DNA from: UBA668 sp040081465
GTDB lineage: Bacteria; Actinomycetota; Acidimicrobiia; Acidimicrobiales; Ilumatobacteraceae
Assembly (NCBI GenBank): GCA_040081465.1
Contig: JBEBGL010000020.1
Location: 1 to 40,004 of the forward strand
Direction: 5' to 3'
Length of the DNA: 40,004 nucleotides
Numbering within the stretch: position 1 is the stretch's first letter; each line of letters begins with the position of its first letter. Of the stretch, positions 7,499-15,991 are shown in pieces. The translations under genes were made by a program, and so were the position numbers. Under the pieces are notes generated by a model. It was not told where the DNA came from. It saw nothing but the letters and a program-made list of their open reading frames with translations, and ran no database searches.

Positions 7499-8736
7499 GA
7501 ACTGAAGAACTCGTCGACGATGGTGAGAACTGCGTCGGCGTTCGCCTGTGCTTCGCCATCGCGGAGTGATGCACCGAACTCGACCAACATCGAGGCGCCG
7601 TTCGGAGCGAGCACTGTACTGACCCAACTGCCGGCCGTCCCCGTGTAAGTCCCGCCGGTGATTTGGACCAGGGGCAGGTCGACAAGTTCGGCGTAGCGCT
7701 TGCGAATTTCGCCCGGGCGCCCGGACGTCGGGCTGATCCGGAAGTAGTCCTGGTGATACCAAATCACGAAGTCGGGCACAATCAATCGTGCCAGTGCCAT
7801 CGTTGCGATTACCTCTGGCTCGGACCCGGCTGACGCGCCCGAGTACTCCCAGTAACCCTCTTCTCCGAGCGCCTGCCAGTTCTGTGGAAAGTTTCGGTTG
7901 AGGTCGACTCCGTTTGCGTTCTGTCGCACGTTCGCGGCGACACCGTCGGGGTTGACCATTGGCAGCAACCAGAGATCGACACCGTCGCCCAACTCCATCG
8001 ATCGCAGCAGGTCCACCACTTGAAGGCCTGCTTGCTCGTTGCCGTGGATCACACCGACGACGAGGACTCGTGCTCCACCCGCTTGGCCACGTCGCTCGAC
8101 TATCAATGGACGGCCGAGTACCGACCGACCAAATTCGACCTCCGTATCGAATGGGATCTCGTCGATCGTTTTGCCGCTGGTCGTGACCGCGCTCGGAACT
8201 TGCACAACAGTCGGCGCGGGCGTGGTCGGTGTTGTTGGCTCGGGAGTTGGCGCAGTTGGCTCAGTAGTCGGTACCGTCGGCACTGTGTCTACGCCGACGG
8301 TTGTTGGAAGTGCGGCGTTGGTCCGCGTCGATGTGGTCTCGCGGGCGATGACAAACACGATCGGAACCGCGACAAGAATGGCGGTCAGCGCTACGCCCAC
8401 CAACATCGGCCGTAGCCGTCGCCGAACTACAGCGAATGAATCGTCGTCGGTGCTGAGCGCTGCTTCCGGTGCCTCAGCGATCTCGTCCGGCGCTACGAGC
8501 TCTGGCACGTGATGATCGATCGTTGCGGTGGCGGTGCCGTCCGTGAACGACGCGGTGTGCCCGGATCGCGTGGTGTCAACGCGCCACGTGCGACCCTCAT
8601 GATCAGTGTGCGATAGTTGGTGCACTCGTCGGCGGGCTTCAGTGGCGGAAATTTCGCCGTCGGCGAAGGCGCGGCAAATCGACTGATAAAGGTCGTTCAT
8701 CCGTATGAGGTGACGCTGCAGCTCTCGTATTGGCAT
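7495..8736 (-). CDS. Membrane-anchored M14 zinc carboxypeptidase
   Basis: The 413-residue protein has an N-terminal cytoplasmic part (1-108) of unknown type, a membrane helix (about 111-131), a Thr/Pro-rich linker (about 134-178) and an external M14 peptidase domain (190-413). Zinc ligands are H231 and E234 (HGNE) and H328 (WYHQD). Substrate residues N280-R281 (LNRNF) and catalytic E386 (VEFGAS) are present, so it should be active, perhaps on cell-wall peptides. ATG 8736 was preferred because an AAGGA lies 9 bases upstream. TTG 8745 and ATG 8700 are alternatives. Confidence 0.85.
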   Translation of the reverse strand: MPIRELQRHLIRMNDLYQSICRAFADGEISATEARRRVHQLSHTDHEGRTWRVDTTRSGHTASFTDGTATATIDHHVPELVAPDEIAEAPEAALSTDDDSFAVVRRRLRPMLVGVALTAILVAVPIVFVIARETTSTRTNAALPTTVGVDTVPTVPTTEPTAPTPEPTTPTTPAPTVVQVPSAVTTSGKTIDEIPFDTEVEFGRSVLGRPLIVERRGQAGGARVLVVGVIHGNEQAGLQVVDLLRSMELGDGVDLWLLPMVNPDGVAANVRQNANGVDLNRNFPQNWQALGEEGYWEYSGASAGSEPEVIATMALARLIVPDFVIWYHQDYFRISPTSGRPGEIRKRYAELVDLPLVQITGGTYTGTAGSWVSTVLAPNGASMLVEFGASLRDGEAQANADAVLTIVDEFFSS

Positions 8737-8813
8737 TAGACCCAATCCTTATCGGTCCCACCGTACCGATGCGTGACGTTTGATACCCGTCGCTATGGGG
8801 AACCCAAACACGT

Positions 8814-10844
8814 ATGAGCGCTGGGCACATCCCGGGCACCCATAAACGAACCGACATTGAGGGACTGCGCGCTGTCGCCGTGGCGTTGGTGGTGTTGTAC
8901 CACTTGAAGATCTCGATGTTCAGTGGCGGCTATGTCGGTGTCGATGTTTTCTTCGTGGTGTCGGGCTTCCTCATCACCCAGATTCTGATCGACGAGATCG
9001 ACACGTCGGGCAAGATCCATCTCCGCGACTTTTGGGCCAGGCGGCTGCGTCGCATCATGCCGATGGCGAGTCTCGTCGTCGTGCTTACTGTGATCGCTTC
9101 ATACCTGTGGCTCGAGAAGGGTCGCGGCAACGGACTGATCCCAGTGGCGCTTGGTTCCCTCGGGTTCTGCGCCAACATCGTGCTGTGGGCAACAACGGGC
9201 GACTATCTGTCCGGTGTCGCGCTGCCTTCGCCGCTGCGCCATTACTGGTCGCTGGGCGTGGAGGAGCAGTTCTACCTCGTGTGGCCGATCCTGCTCGTCG
9301 TCATCGCGCGCCTTGCTCGAACGCGATGGCGCTTCTGGACGGTGCTGACATGCGCAGCGTTGTTCGTGTGGTCGTTGTCCGAGTCGATAAGGATCACGCC
9401 TGGTGATGCCGGCGCGGGGTACTACCTTCCGCAGGCGAGGGCCTGGGAGATACTCGGAGGGGCACTGCTCGCAATCCTCGCGACGAGGGTGCAGCGACTG
9501 CCCAAGCGGCTGAGCGCAATCGTCGGCTGGGCAGGGCTCGGCACGTTGTTGTATGCGGCGATCACGTTCGATGACCAGACAATCTTCCCTGGCAGCATGG
9601 CGCTCGTACCCGTGCTCGGCACTGTCGGTGTTCTGGTCGCGGCCGAGGTTGAGGGTGGGCCAGTCCGCATTCTGAAGTTGGCGCCATTGCAGAAGATCGG
9701 GCTATGGAGCTTTTCGCTGTACCTGTGGCACTGGCCGGTGCTCGTGATCGCCGAGGCTCAGTACGGCGAGCTGTCGAACAGCGGAAAGCTTTTCGCGGTT
9801 GCCATTTGCCTCCTGCTCGCGGCGGCCAGTCATGTGGTGATCGAACACCCGATTCAGTGGAACAAGTTCCTGACCGAGCGACCCCAACGGACTTTCGTCG
9901 CCGGGTTTTCGGTTCTCGCGTTGTTGCTTGGCGTTGGCACATTGATGATGGCGCTTCGTCCGCCGGTCGATAACACTCCCGCGTTCGCCGAGCCAGCGGG
10001 TTCAGGCGACGTGCAAGACAGTGTCGCGGCGGCGGACGGCACGAAGGCTCTTCCGTCCGATGTCGGCACTGGTGCCGGTTCCACGACTGTCGTGCCAGTC
10101 GCGACACCGCCGCCGCTGACTCCCGTCAATGCATTCTTAGTTGGCGACTCGGTGTTGGCACCGCTGCGATGGTTCGAGCAGGGCGCGCTCTCGCTGCAAG
10201 GTTTCACGTACACGCTCGACGCCGAGTCATGCCGACGGCTTGCCCGCCAGAGTTGTGAGGGCCGCGAAGACCGCATTCCAGAAAGTGCCACCGCGGTGCT
10301 GCAGAATTTCGTAGCGCCAGTCGACGTCATCGTGCTCGTTGGTGGCTATCACGCAAGCGTCGACAGCATCCGCGATGAGCTTCAGCAGTTCGTGGAAGTC
10401 GCGAAAACCAAGCAGGCAAAGTTGGTGATCTTTACGTTCATGGAATCGCTGGCTTTCCCAGCTCCGGGCAGCGATGGAACGAGGTCGGTGTATTCCGACT
10501 TCAACGAAATTCTCCGGACAATGGCCGCCGAGGGTGCGTTGGGCGATGCAACGATTGCCGACTGGAACCTATTCGCGTCTGGCCAGCCGGCGTGGTTCCG
10601 TTCCGACGGTATGCACACCAACATCACTGGGACGCTGGCGTTCGGGTGGTTCATTTCGGCAACGTTGGCCGCGCTGTTCAACAACCCCTGCCCAGTTGAC
10701 GGCGTGTACCCGTGCGTCGTCCCCGACGTTGCCGACCCTGCCGTTGATTGGCTGACCATGTACAACGTCGCGTACACAGACACGCATTGCTACGAGGACG
10801 GGCCAAACCGTGAACGGGTCTGTACGGGCGACCGCCAGATGTAA
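8814..10844 (+). CDS. Acyltransferase-3 / SGNH fusion (OafA-like)
   Basis: The 676-residue membrane enzyme is of the type that O-acetylates cell-surface polysaccharides or peptidoglycan. Residues 10-370 are the ten-helix acyltransferase-3 domain with the starting motif R-x-D-I-E-G-L-R-A, the conserved YHL and GGYVGVDVFFVVSGFL. After a Ser/Thr/Gly-rich linker an external SGNH esterase-like domain follows, with the G444-D445-S446 block, a VGGYH block and the catalytic pair D598/H601 (DGMHTN). Several cysteine pairs near the end suggest disulfides outside the cell. It is divergent from the M14 peptidase. Confidence 0.9.
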   Translation: MSAGHIPGTHKRTDIEGLRAVAVALVVLYHLKISMFSGGYVGVDVFFVVSGFLITQILIDEIDTSGKIHLRDFWARRLRRIMPMASLVVVLTVIASYLWLEKGRGNGLIPVALGSLGFCANIVLWATTGDYLSGVALPSPLRHYWSLGVEEQFYLVWPILLVVIARLARTRWRFWTVLTCAALFVWSLSESIRITPGDAGAGYYLPQARAWEILGGALLAILATRVQRLPKRLSAIVGWAGLGTLLYAAITFDDQTIFPGSMALVPVLGTVGVLVAAEVEGGPVRILKLAPLQKIGLWSFSLYLWHWPVLVIAEAQYGELSNSGKLFAVAICLLLAAASHVVIEHPIQWNKFLTERPQRTFVAGFSVLALLLGVGTLMMALRPPVDNTPAFAEPAGSGDVQDSVAAADGTKALPSDVGTGAGSTTVVPVATPPPLTPVNAFLVGDSVLAPLRWFEQGALSLQGFTYTLDAESCRRLARQSCEGREDRIPESATAVLQNFVAPVDVIVLVGGYHASVDSIRDELQQFVEVAKTKQAKLVIFTFMESLAFPAPGSDGTRSVYSDFNEILRTMAAEGALGDATIADWNLFASGQPAWFRSDGMHTNITGTLAFGWFISATLAALFNNPCPVDGVYPCVVPDVADPAVDWLTMYNVAYTDTHCYEDGPNRERVCTGDRQM

Positions 10845-10873
10845 GTGCGCATCGGTGCGATACTGGTTGGACT

Positions 10874-11269
10874 ATGCCTGACATTGAACGCACTGACGCC
10901 GAGTGGCGCCAGATCCTGACACCCGAGCAATACGCGGTACTGCGTCAGGCGGGCACCGAGCGCGCCTGGACCGGTAAGTATGTCGATGAACATGCAGATG
11001 GCACGTACCACTGCGCAGCTTGCGACGCGGAGCTGTTCGATGCCGATACCAAGTTCGACTCTGGCTCTGGTTGGCCAAGCTTCTATGCATCTAAGGGAGC
11101 CGACACCGTCGAGTTGGTGACCGACACGACCCACGGCATGGTGCGCACCGAGGTGCGTTGCAACAGTTGTGGTTCGCACCTTGGCCATCTGTTCGACGAT
11201 GGGCCTGCGCCGACGGGTCAGCGCTATTGCATGAACAGCGTGTCGCTGAATCTCCGCAGCGCGGACTAG
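10874..11269 (+). CDS. msrB: Peptide methionine (R)-S-oxide reductase MsrB
   Basis: MsrB reduces methionine-R-sulfoxide in proteins. The 131-residue protein has structural zinc ligands C47/C50 (CAAC) and C96/C99 (CNSC), the SGSGWPSF substrate loop, GSHLGHLFDDGP, and catalytic C119 in RYCMNSVSL. Length is typical of a stand-alone MsrB. It follows the acyltransferase gene by 29 bases and may be co-transcribed with it. Its TAG stop is shared as CTAG with the facing mrp gene. Confidence 0.96.
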   Translation: MPDIERTDAEWRQILTPEQYAVLRQAGTERAWTGKYVDEHADGTYHCAACDAELFDADTKFDSGSGWPSFYASKGADTVELVTDTTHGMVRTEVRCNSCGSHLGHLFDDGPAPTGQRYCMNSVSLNLRSAD

Positions 11270-12414
11270 TTGACCTTCAACGCTGAGCTGAAGATCTTCT
11301 TCGACTTCAGCTCGGTGGCAATGCGCGTAGCGATTGCTTGGAACGACTGCGCGAGTTCGCTAGTCGGGTTGGCGACGGTTATCGGATTGCCGGTGTCGCC
11401 ACCCTCGCGAAGTTCTGGCACCAGTGGCAGTTGGCCGAGCAGTGGAACACCGAGGTCGTCGGCAAGCGCTTGGCCACCGCCGCTGCCGAAGATTTCGTAA
11501 CGCTTGCCGTCGTCGCCGACGAAGTAACTCATGTTTTCGATGACACCCTTGACAGTGAGGTTGACTTTTGCCGCCATCGCTGCCGACAGCGCGGCCACCT
11601 TCTGTGCCGCGGGCTGCGGAGTTGTGACCACGTAAACCTCGCCGCGCGGAAGGTACTGACTGAGGCTGAGCGCGATGTCGCCGGTGCCTGGTGGCATGTC
11701 GATGAGGAGGAAGTCGGGGTTATCCCAGAACACGTCGGCGAGAAATTGCTCGAGCGCCTTGTGCAGCATCGGGCCGCGCCAGATAACGGCTTGACCCTCT
11801 GGTACGAAGTAACCGATCGAAATGCAACTCACACCGTGTGCCGATGGCGGCACGAGCATCTCGTCGATGACGACCGGGTCGCGATCGGTGCCCAACATGC
11901 GCGGGACCGAGTAGCCGTAGATGTCGGCATCGACGACGCCAACTTTGTAACCCTGGATGGCGAGCGCGACTGCGAGGTTGACGGTGACACTGCTCTTGCC
12001 AACGCCACCCTTGCCGCTGGAGATCAGCAACGGGCGTGTCTTGTTGCCCGGCTCGTTGAATGGAACTGCCTTGCCTTCCGCATGGCCGTGCGCCTGCGTG
12101 CCGTTGGCGGGGGCGTGACTGTGACCGTGCAGCTTCTCGCGCAGGTCGGCGCGCTCTTGATCGGTCATAACGGTGAAGTCGAGCGAGAAGCCGGTGACGC
12201 CAGGTACCTGCGTGACGGCGCCGCCGACTCGGTTCTGGATCTCATTGCGCAGCGGGCAGCCGGCGATGGTGAGCGCGATTTGAACGCCGACCTGGCCTTC
12301 CTTGCTGATCTTGATATCGCGCACCATGCCGAGGTCGACGATGCTGCGGTGCAGTTCCGGGTCTTGCACCGGCCGCAACGCTTCGATGATCTGATCGTTC
12401 GTAACCGTTGGCAT
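11266..12414 (-). CDS. mrp: Fe-S cluster carrier-type P-loop ATPase Mrp/ApbC
   Basis: The 382-residue protein has an N-terminal MIP18/DUF59 domain (residues 1-95, with DPELHRSIVDLGM), a His-rich linker (96-112) and the Mrp/NBP35 ATPase domain with deviant Walker A GKGGVGKSS (134-142) and LLIDMPPGTGD. The family loads Fe-S clusters onto target proteins. The usual CxxC of the ATPase domain after ENMSYF is replaced by GDDGKRY, as I recall for actinobacterial Mrp proteins, so the classical cluster-binding pair is absent. A GGAG lies 6 bases before the ATG. The divergent neighbour is a SufR-like regulator. Confidence 0.93.
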   Translation of the reverse strand: MPTVTNDQIIEALRPVQDPELHRSIVDLGMVRDIKISKEGQVGVQIALTIAGCPLRNEIQNRVGGAVTQVPGVTGFSLDFTVMTDQERADLREKLHGHSHAPANGTQAHGHAEGKAVPFNEPGNKTRPLLISSGKGGVGKSSVTVNLAVALAIQGYKVGVVDADIYGYSVPRMLGTDRDPVVIDEMLVPPSAHGVSCISIGYFVPEGQAVIWRGPMLHKALEQFLADVFWDNPDFLLIDMPPGTGDIALSLSQYLPRGEVYVVTTPQPAAQKVAALSAAMAAKVNLTVKGVIENMSYFVGDDGKRYEIFGSGGGQALADDLGVPLLGQLPLVPELREGGDTGNPITVANPTSELAQSFQAIATRIATELKSKKIFSSALKVN

Positions 12415-12425
12415 CAGGTTCTCCG

Positions 12426-12470
12426 TGTACAGCGCGGGACGATCGAATTACCACTACGCGCATAGGTACA
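12426..12470. promoter_or_regulatory. Imperfect inverted repeat between mrp and sufR-like gene
   Basis: The left arm TGTACAGCGCG (12426-12436) and the right arm CGCGCATAGGTACA (12457-12470) can pair except for a short insertion in the right arm. It lies in the divergent spacer and overlaps the -10 box of the regulator gene, so it is a candidate autoregulatory operator. The arms are 20 bases apart, which weakens the case. Confidence 0.25.
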
Positions 12471-12472
12471 AT
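12467..12472 (+). promoter_or_regulatory. Putative -10 box of the SufR-like gene
   Basis: TACAAT lies 6 bases before the GTG at 12479 with no Shine-Dalgarno between, suggesting a leaderless message. Confidence 0.45.
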
Positions 12473-12478
12473 ATCGGC

Positions 12479-13210
12479 GTGTCCGCGAACTCGCCCTCAA
12501 CGAGCTTGGCCTTCACGAGCACGGTGTCCGCGATCACCAATGCCTTCGGCGATCCGACCCGGCGCGGTATCTACCTATTCGCACGTGAGGCGACGACTGG
12601 CGTTACTGCAACGCAGGTCGCCGACCAGTTCGGCGTGCATCCGAACGTTGCGCGCCATCACCTCGACAAGCTTGCGGCCGGTGGGTACCTAGAAGTAGCC
12701 GTTGAGCGCGCTGAGGGCGCGGGAGCTGGTCGGCCAAGCAAGTACTACCGCGTTCCTGCCGACGCCAAACTCGACTCGATCACCGATGTGCCTGTGCGCA
12801 GCGACGATCTTGTTTTGTCGTTGCTAGGTCGTGCTCTCGCATTGCTGCCGCGCGCCGAGGCAGAGATGATGGCCGAGGAAGTTGGCCAGGAGTACGGCCG
12901 TGCGATGGCACACGGACTCACCGGCGACGACCTTGCCGCTGGTCATCGCAGCTTGCGATCCGCGATGCAAGCCGTTGCCGACGCGCTCTCCGCACACGGT
13001 TTCGCGGCTCATGCCGATCAGCGCAACAATCAATTGCGCATCGTTAGCAACCATTGCCCATTCGGCGATGTCGCCATCGAGCATCCGGTCATCTGTGCAG
13101 TCGACCGCGGAATGGTGAAGGGCATGCTGACGGCGCTGTACGGCGACACCGACGTTGCCACCATGCAATCGCTTCCGCAGGGCGACACGTTCTGCGCAAC
13201 TTCTGTCTGA
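12479..13210 (+). CDS. SufR-like Fe-S winged-helix regulator
   Basis: The 243-residue protein has an ArsR-type winged helix at about 15-92 (ATQVADQFGVHPNVARHHLDKL), then a helical middle and a C-terminal sensor-like part with NHCPFGDVAIEHPVIC. Cysteines C193, C206 and C239 are spaced like the cluster ligands of SufR-family Fe-S repressors (first pair separated by 12 residues). This family controls Fe-S assembly genes; its neighbour is mrp, an Fe-S factor, which fits. The GTG start was chosen because a TACAAT lies just upstream and the protein body begins there. An upstream in-frame start at 12425 would add a poor-looking 18-residue leader. Confidence 0.72.
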   Translation: MSANSPSTSLAFTSTVSAITNAFGDPTRRGIYLFAREATTGVTATQVADQFGVHPNVARHHLDKLAAGGYLEVAVERAEGAGAGRPSKYYRVPADAKLDSITDVPVRSDDLVLSLLGRALALLPRAEAEMMAEEVGQEYGRAMAHGLTGDDLAAGHRSLRSAMQAVADALSAHGFAAHADQRNNQLRIVSNHCPFGDVAIEHPVICAVDRGMVKGMLTALYGDTDVATMQSLPQGDTFCATSV

Positions 13211-13225
13211 ACTCCTGAACGCGCG

Positions 13226-15463
13226 TTACCGAGCGTCGCAGATCGTGAACCAGTAGTGCATCCGATCGATGTTGACGATGTGCGCGTCGACTGGCTCTGT
13301 GGCACCCGGCAGGGTTATCGAGACCGTGATTGCGTCCGTGACCTCGTAGCTGCGTCCATCGGGCAGCTCCCACTTCCACGCCGCCGTCTCGCCGACGGCT
13401 TGTAGCGCGATGTTGTAGTCCGATGTAACACGCAATGCGAGTTCGGTGGAGCACGCCTCGCCCGGAAACGCTTCGTACACAAGCGGATGCAGCCGACCGA
13501 GTGCGAACGTCAGGTCGCCGGTCGCGAAGCTATTCGACAGCTGCTGGAAGAAGTCCGACGGAGTTTCGGGACCTTGCGTCGAGGTCAACAGCCCGAGCAC
13601 AGGCTGTGGAGCTTGTGCAACTTCGCCAGTCGAGTCACCGACCGTCACTGTGTATGCGAGATCAGGAGCTGCGCCTTCGTCGTAAGGAATCATGAACGTG
13701 ACAGCGTTACCGCGCAGGATCGCGCGTGACTGTGAACCGTCACCTTCCGAAGAAGTAAGTGTCCACGAGTTTTCTTCGCGCAGCAACCGCACCCAATATT
13801 CCTCGACGCCGATTTCAACGAACGTGTCGACTGGAATCTCGTCGAGCCTTTGTGCGAACGAAACGGTGCCGCCTACGAATGCTGACGTCTCGACCGTTGC
13901 TTCGTCCTCCGCGCAAGCGGTGTAACCGAAGTGACCGGGACCGCACGGGAACAATGTCCCCGGACCGAACAGTCGGCTGGCTCCGTAAGGCGCGATCTGA
14001 TCGGCAGTTGGTCCGGCAACGCCGAGCGGATTGATGAAGCCGGCGCCGAACGAAACGATTCGCGGATCGTTGTAAGCGGCGTTAAACGACCAGCGGTCGT
14101 GTGGACACGGCGCGAGGCTGAGTGCGGCGCTATTTGCGGAGAACCAAGTACACGAGGGATCAAGCGCCTTGCCGCCCAGCAATCCAAGTGTCGTTCCGGC
14201 GGCATTCAACGACATCTCGGTTGGCACCGTGATTCCGTCGGTGACAGGCAGCCCAGCTTCGATGGCGGCGTCACTGACGGAGTAGTCGTAACTGCCGATC
14301 AGTTGGCGCACGCTCGAACCTTGGTAGTAGACGTCGGCCCGGCAATTGCCGAAGCTGACCAGCGGATGCTTGACGGAGATGACACCAGTCGGCATCAGGG
14401 TTGTTCTGCCAGTGAGTGTGTTGCCTCCGCATTGGCTGATCGCTTCAAGGAATCCACCCGTATCGAAGACCGGGCCGATGACCTGTGCGCGATGGTCAGA
14501 TTGCGACGGACCAGATTGACCGGTGGCCGCATCAGGTTCGGAACCGTTGTGTGTGATACCGACGATCGGGCTGAGTGCAATGAGTGGAACTGCGCCGAAA
14601 TAGCAAGGCATGTAGTCCTCGCATGCATCCCAGAAATCCTCGGGATCGATCTCGCAAGGGTCGTCAACGCCGAAGTCGTCGAGTACTGCTTGCAGAATTT
14701 CGAGTCTGGCGCAGATCAGCGCTTCGTCGATCGGCTCGAGAGTCGTTGTTGATGCCCGAGTCGAGGTTGTCGCCTTCGAGTCTGACGTCGAGTTTGAATC
14801 GTCGCGCAACGTCATTACTAAAGAGGCTCCGATTAGCAGGACGAGCGCCGCGATGATGCCGATGAGACAACCGGGCTTCAACTTGTTGCCTTCGCCTTCG
14901 CCTTCGCCTTTGCCTTCGCCTTCGCCTTTGCCTTCGCCTTCAGCGGGCGGTGGCGGTGGCGGGGTAGTGGTGGTCGGGGGCGGCGTGGTCGCAGGTGGCG
15001 TGGCGGTTGTCGGCGTTGGAGTCGTGGCGGGCGTCGCGGGGGTGGTCGTCTCCGCAACCGCACCGATGGCGCGCTTGGTGAGGTGGATCTTGCCGTTCTT
15101 GATTTCCAGCCCGGAGAGTTCCTTGTCGTTCGACTTCAGTGAGTCGTTAAACGACTTCACCCAGTCGTTGACGGCTCCGTTGCCAGGCATGTTTCCCGCT
15201 TCGACCTGCAACTGGCCGCCCGACAACGACACCGGCAAAGTGATCGAGACGAATCCCCATCCGACGGTGACGCTGAGCGCGTTGGCACCGGTAGCGGTGG
15301 GAGTAATTGTGGGATCCACGCCGTCGGGTACGAGCTCCGGCTTCGGAAGCCACGTTGCATTCGCGGGGTCGAGGTCGACCTCCATGATCTTGCACGCGAG
15401 GAATTCCTTCAGCTCCTTCGGCGCTCCCTTCGGAAGCTTCGGCGGTTTGACTTTGTCACCCAT
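13226..15463 (-). CDS. Large single-pass membrane protein, unrecognised
   Basis: I do not recognise this 745-residue protein. Residues 1-135 form a compact soluble domain. A Thr/Pro-rich linker (138-173) and an (EG)2KG repeat (174-192) lead to a membrane helix at about 199-217. After a Ser/Thr-rich stretch comes a large, probably external domain (240-745) with many paired cysteines. Its end has features of a lipocalin- or NTF2-like fold (WKWELPDGRSYEV), but this is a guess. Lysines just before the helix imply that the N-terminus is inside. GGGAGG lies 6 bases before the ATG. Confidence 0.75.
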   Translation of the reverse strand: MGDKVKPPKLPKGAPKELKEFLACKIMEVDLDPANATWLPKPELVPDGVDPTITPTATGANALSVTVGWGFVSITLPVSLSGGQLQVEAGNMPGNGAVNDWVKSFNDSLKSNDKELSGLEIKNGKIHLTKRAIGAVAETTTPATPATTPTPTTATPPATTPPPTTTTPPPPPPAEGEGKGEGEGKGEGEGEGNKLKPGCLIGIIAALVLLIGASLVMTLRDDSNSTSDSKATTSTRASTTTLEPIDEALICARLEILQAVLDDFGVDDPCEIDPEDFWDACEDYMPCYFGAVPLIALSPIVGITHNGSEPDAATGQSGPSQSDHRAQVIGPVFDTGGFLEAISQCGGNTLTGRTTLMPTGVISVKHPLVSFGNCRADVYYQGSSVRQLIGSYDYSVSDAAIEAGLPVTDGITVPTEMSLNAAGTTLGLLGGKALDPSCTWFSANSAALSLAPCPHDRWSFNAAYNDPRIVSFGAGFINPLGVAGPTADQIAPYGASRLFGPGTLFPCGPGHFGYTACAEDEATVETSAFVGGTVSFAQRLDEIPVDTFVEIGVEEYWVRLLREENSWTLTSSEGDGSQSRAILRGNAVTFMIPYDEGAAPDLAYTVTVGDSTGEVAQAPQPVLGLLTSTQGPETPSDFFQQLSNSFATGDLTFALGRLHPLVYEAFPGEACSTELALRVTSDYNIALQAVGETAAWKWELPDGRSYEVTDAITVSITLPGATEPVDAHIVNIDRMHYWFTICDAR
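14888..14941 (-). repeat. Nine-unit hexamer repeat encoding Glu-Gly/Lys-Gly
   Basis: Nine tandem six-base units, read on the coding strand as GAAGGC or AAAGGC, encode EG and KG dipeptides just before the membrane helix of the 745-residue protein. The order EG-EG-KG repeats twice, giving an 18-base higher period. The in-frame hexamer can expand or contract by slippage without a frameshift. Confidence 0.9.
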
Positions 15464-15486
15464 GCTCGACCTCCCGTGTCAAAGGA

Positions 15487-15492
15487 ATCGTA
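15487..15492 (-). promoter_or_regulatory. Putative -10 box of the 745-residue protein gene
   Basis: TACGAT on the minus strand lies 23 bases before the ATG at 15463. Unlike the leaderless cases it leaves room for the GGGAGG Shine-Dalgarno. Confidence 0.35.
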
Positions 15493-15501
15493 GATGCCGG
15501 T

Positions 15502-15963
15502 TCAGGTCATCCATTTGTGAACCATCGCCAGGACGGCGATGACCACGAACGCGGTGTCGAGGAGGCCAAGCGGCACGATCCGTTTCAGCACGCGATCGGC
15601 CGTGGCGGTGTCGCCAGACTCGAGTGCCGCGAGACGACGCTTCGACAACGGTGCGAATACCGCAACACCCATGACGCCGCCGATCACGATGACGGCGATG
15701 CCGACCCAGATGAAGCCAGAGCTCCACGGCCATTCTCCGTCGAGCACGAGCAGCACCCCGGTGATGCCGATCAGCGCACCAGCGACGGGGTAGTAACGCT
15801 CGCCCAGCCACATCGTCTGGCGCGTCCACGCGCTTGCCGACTCTGTCGAGTCACGAGCGAACCGTGGGCTGAGGAGCAGCTGCAAGAAGTTTGCCCCGAG
15901 CCATCCGCCGACCGCGGCGATATGTAGGGCGAGCAGCAATGTGCGCGTAGTCATGCGACGCAT
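15502..15963 (-). CDS. DUF2269-like integral membrane protein
   Basis: The 153-residue protein has four predicted membrane helices (about 8-30, 57-76, 82-106, 128-150) and the start LLALHIAAVGGWLGANFLQL, which resembles the DUF2269/CopD-like group of small membrane proteins. No catalytic residues are evident. Starts at 15963 and 15954 are both possible, and neither has a good Shine-Dalgarno. It lies downstream of the DJ-1 gene on the same strand by 28 bases, so it may be the last gene of that transcript. Confidence 0.65.
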   Translation of the reverse strand: MRRMTTRTLLLALHIAAVGGWLGANFLQLLLSPRFARDSTESASAWTRQTMWLGERYYPVAGALIGITGVLLVLDGEWPWSSGFIWVGIAVIVIGGVMGVAVFAPLSKRRLAALESGDTATADRVLKRIVPLGLLDTAFVVIAVLAMVHKWMT

Positions 15964-15991
15964 TCTTGCACGCTGCAGGACTACGACCTTT

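Noticed and set aside
11338..12465. Plus-strand open frame of 375 codons opposite mrp
   Set aside because: The minus strand encodes an unmistakable Mrp with Walker A motif; the opposite frame has no motif.
13931..14752. Plus-strand open frame of 273 codons within the 745-residue gene
   Set aside because: The minus-strand gene has a Shine-Dalgarno, an ordered domain layout and better codon bias; the other frame is rich in Arg and Cys without pattern.
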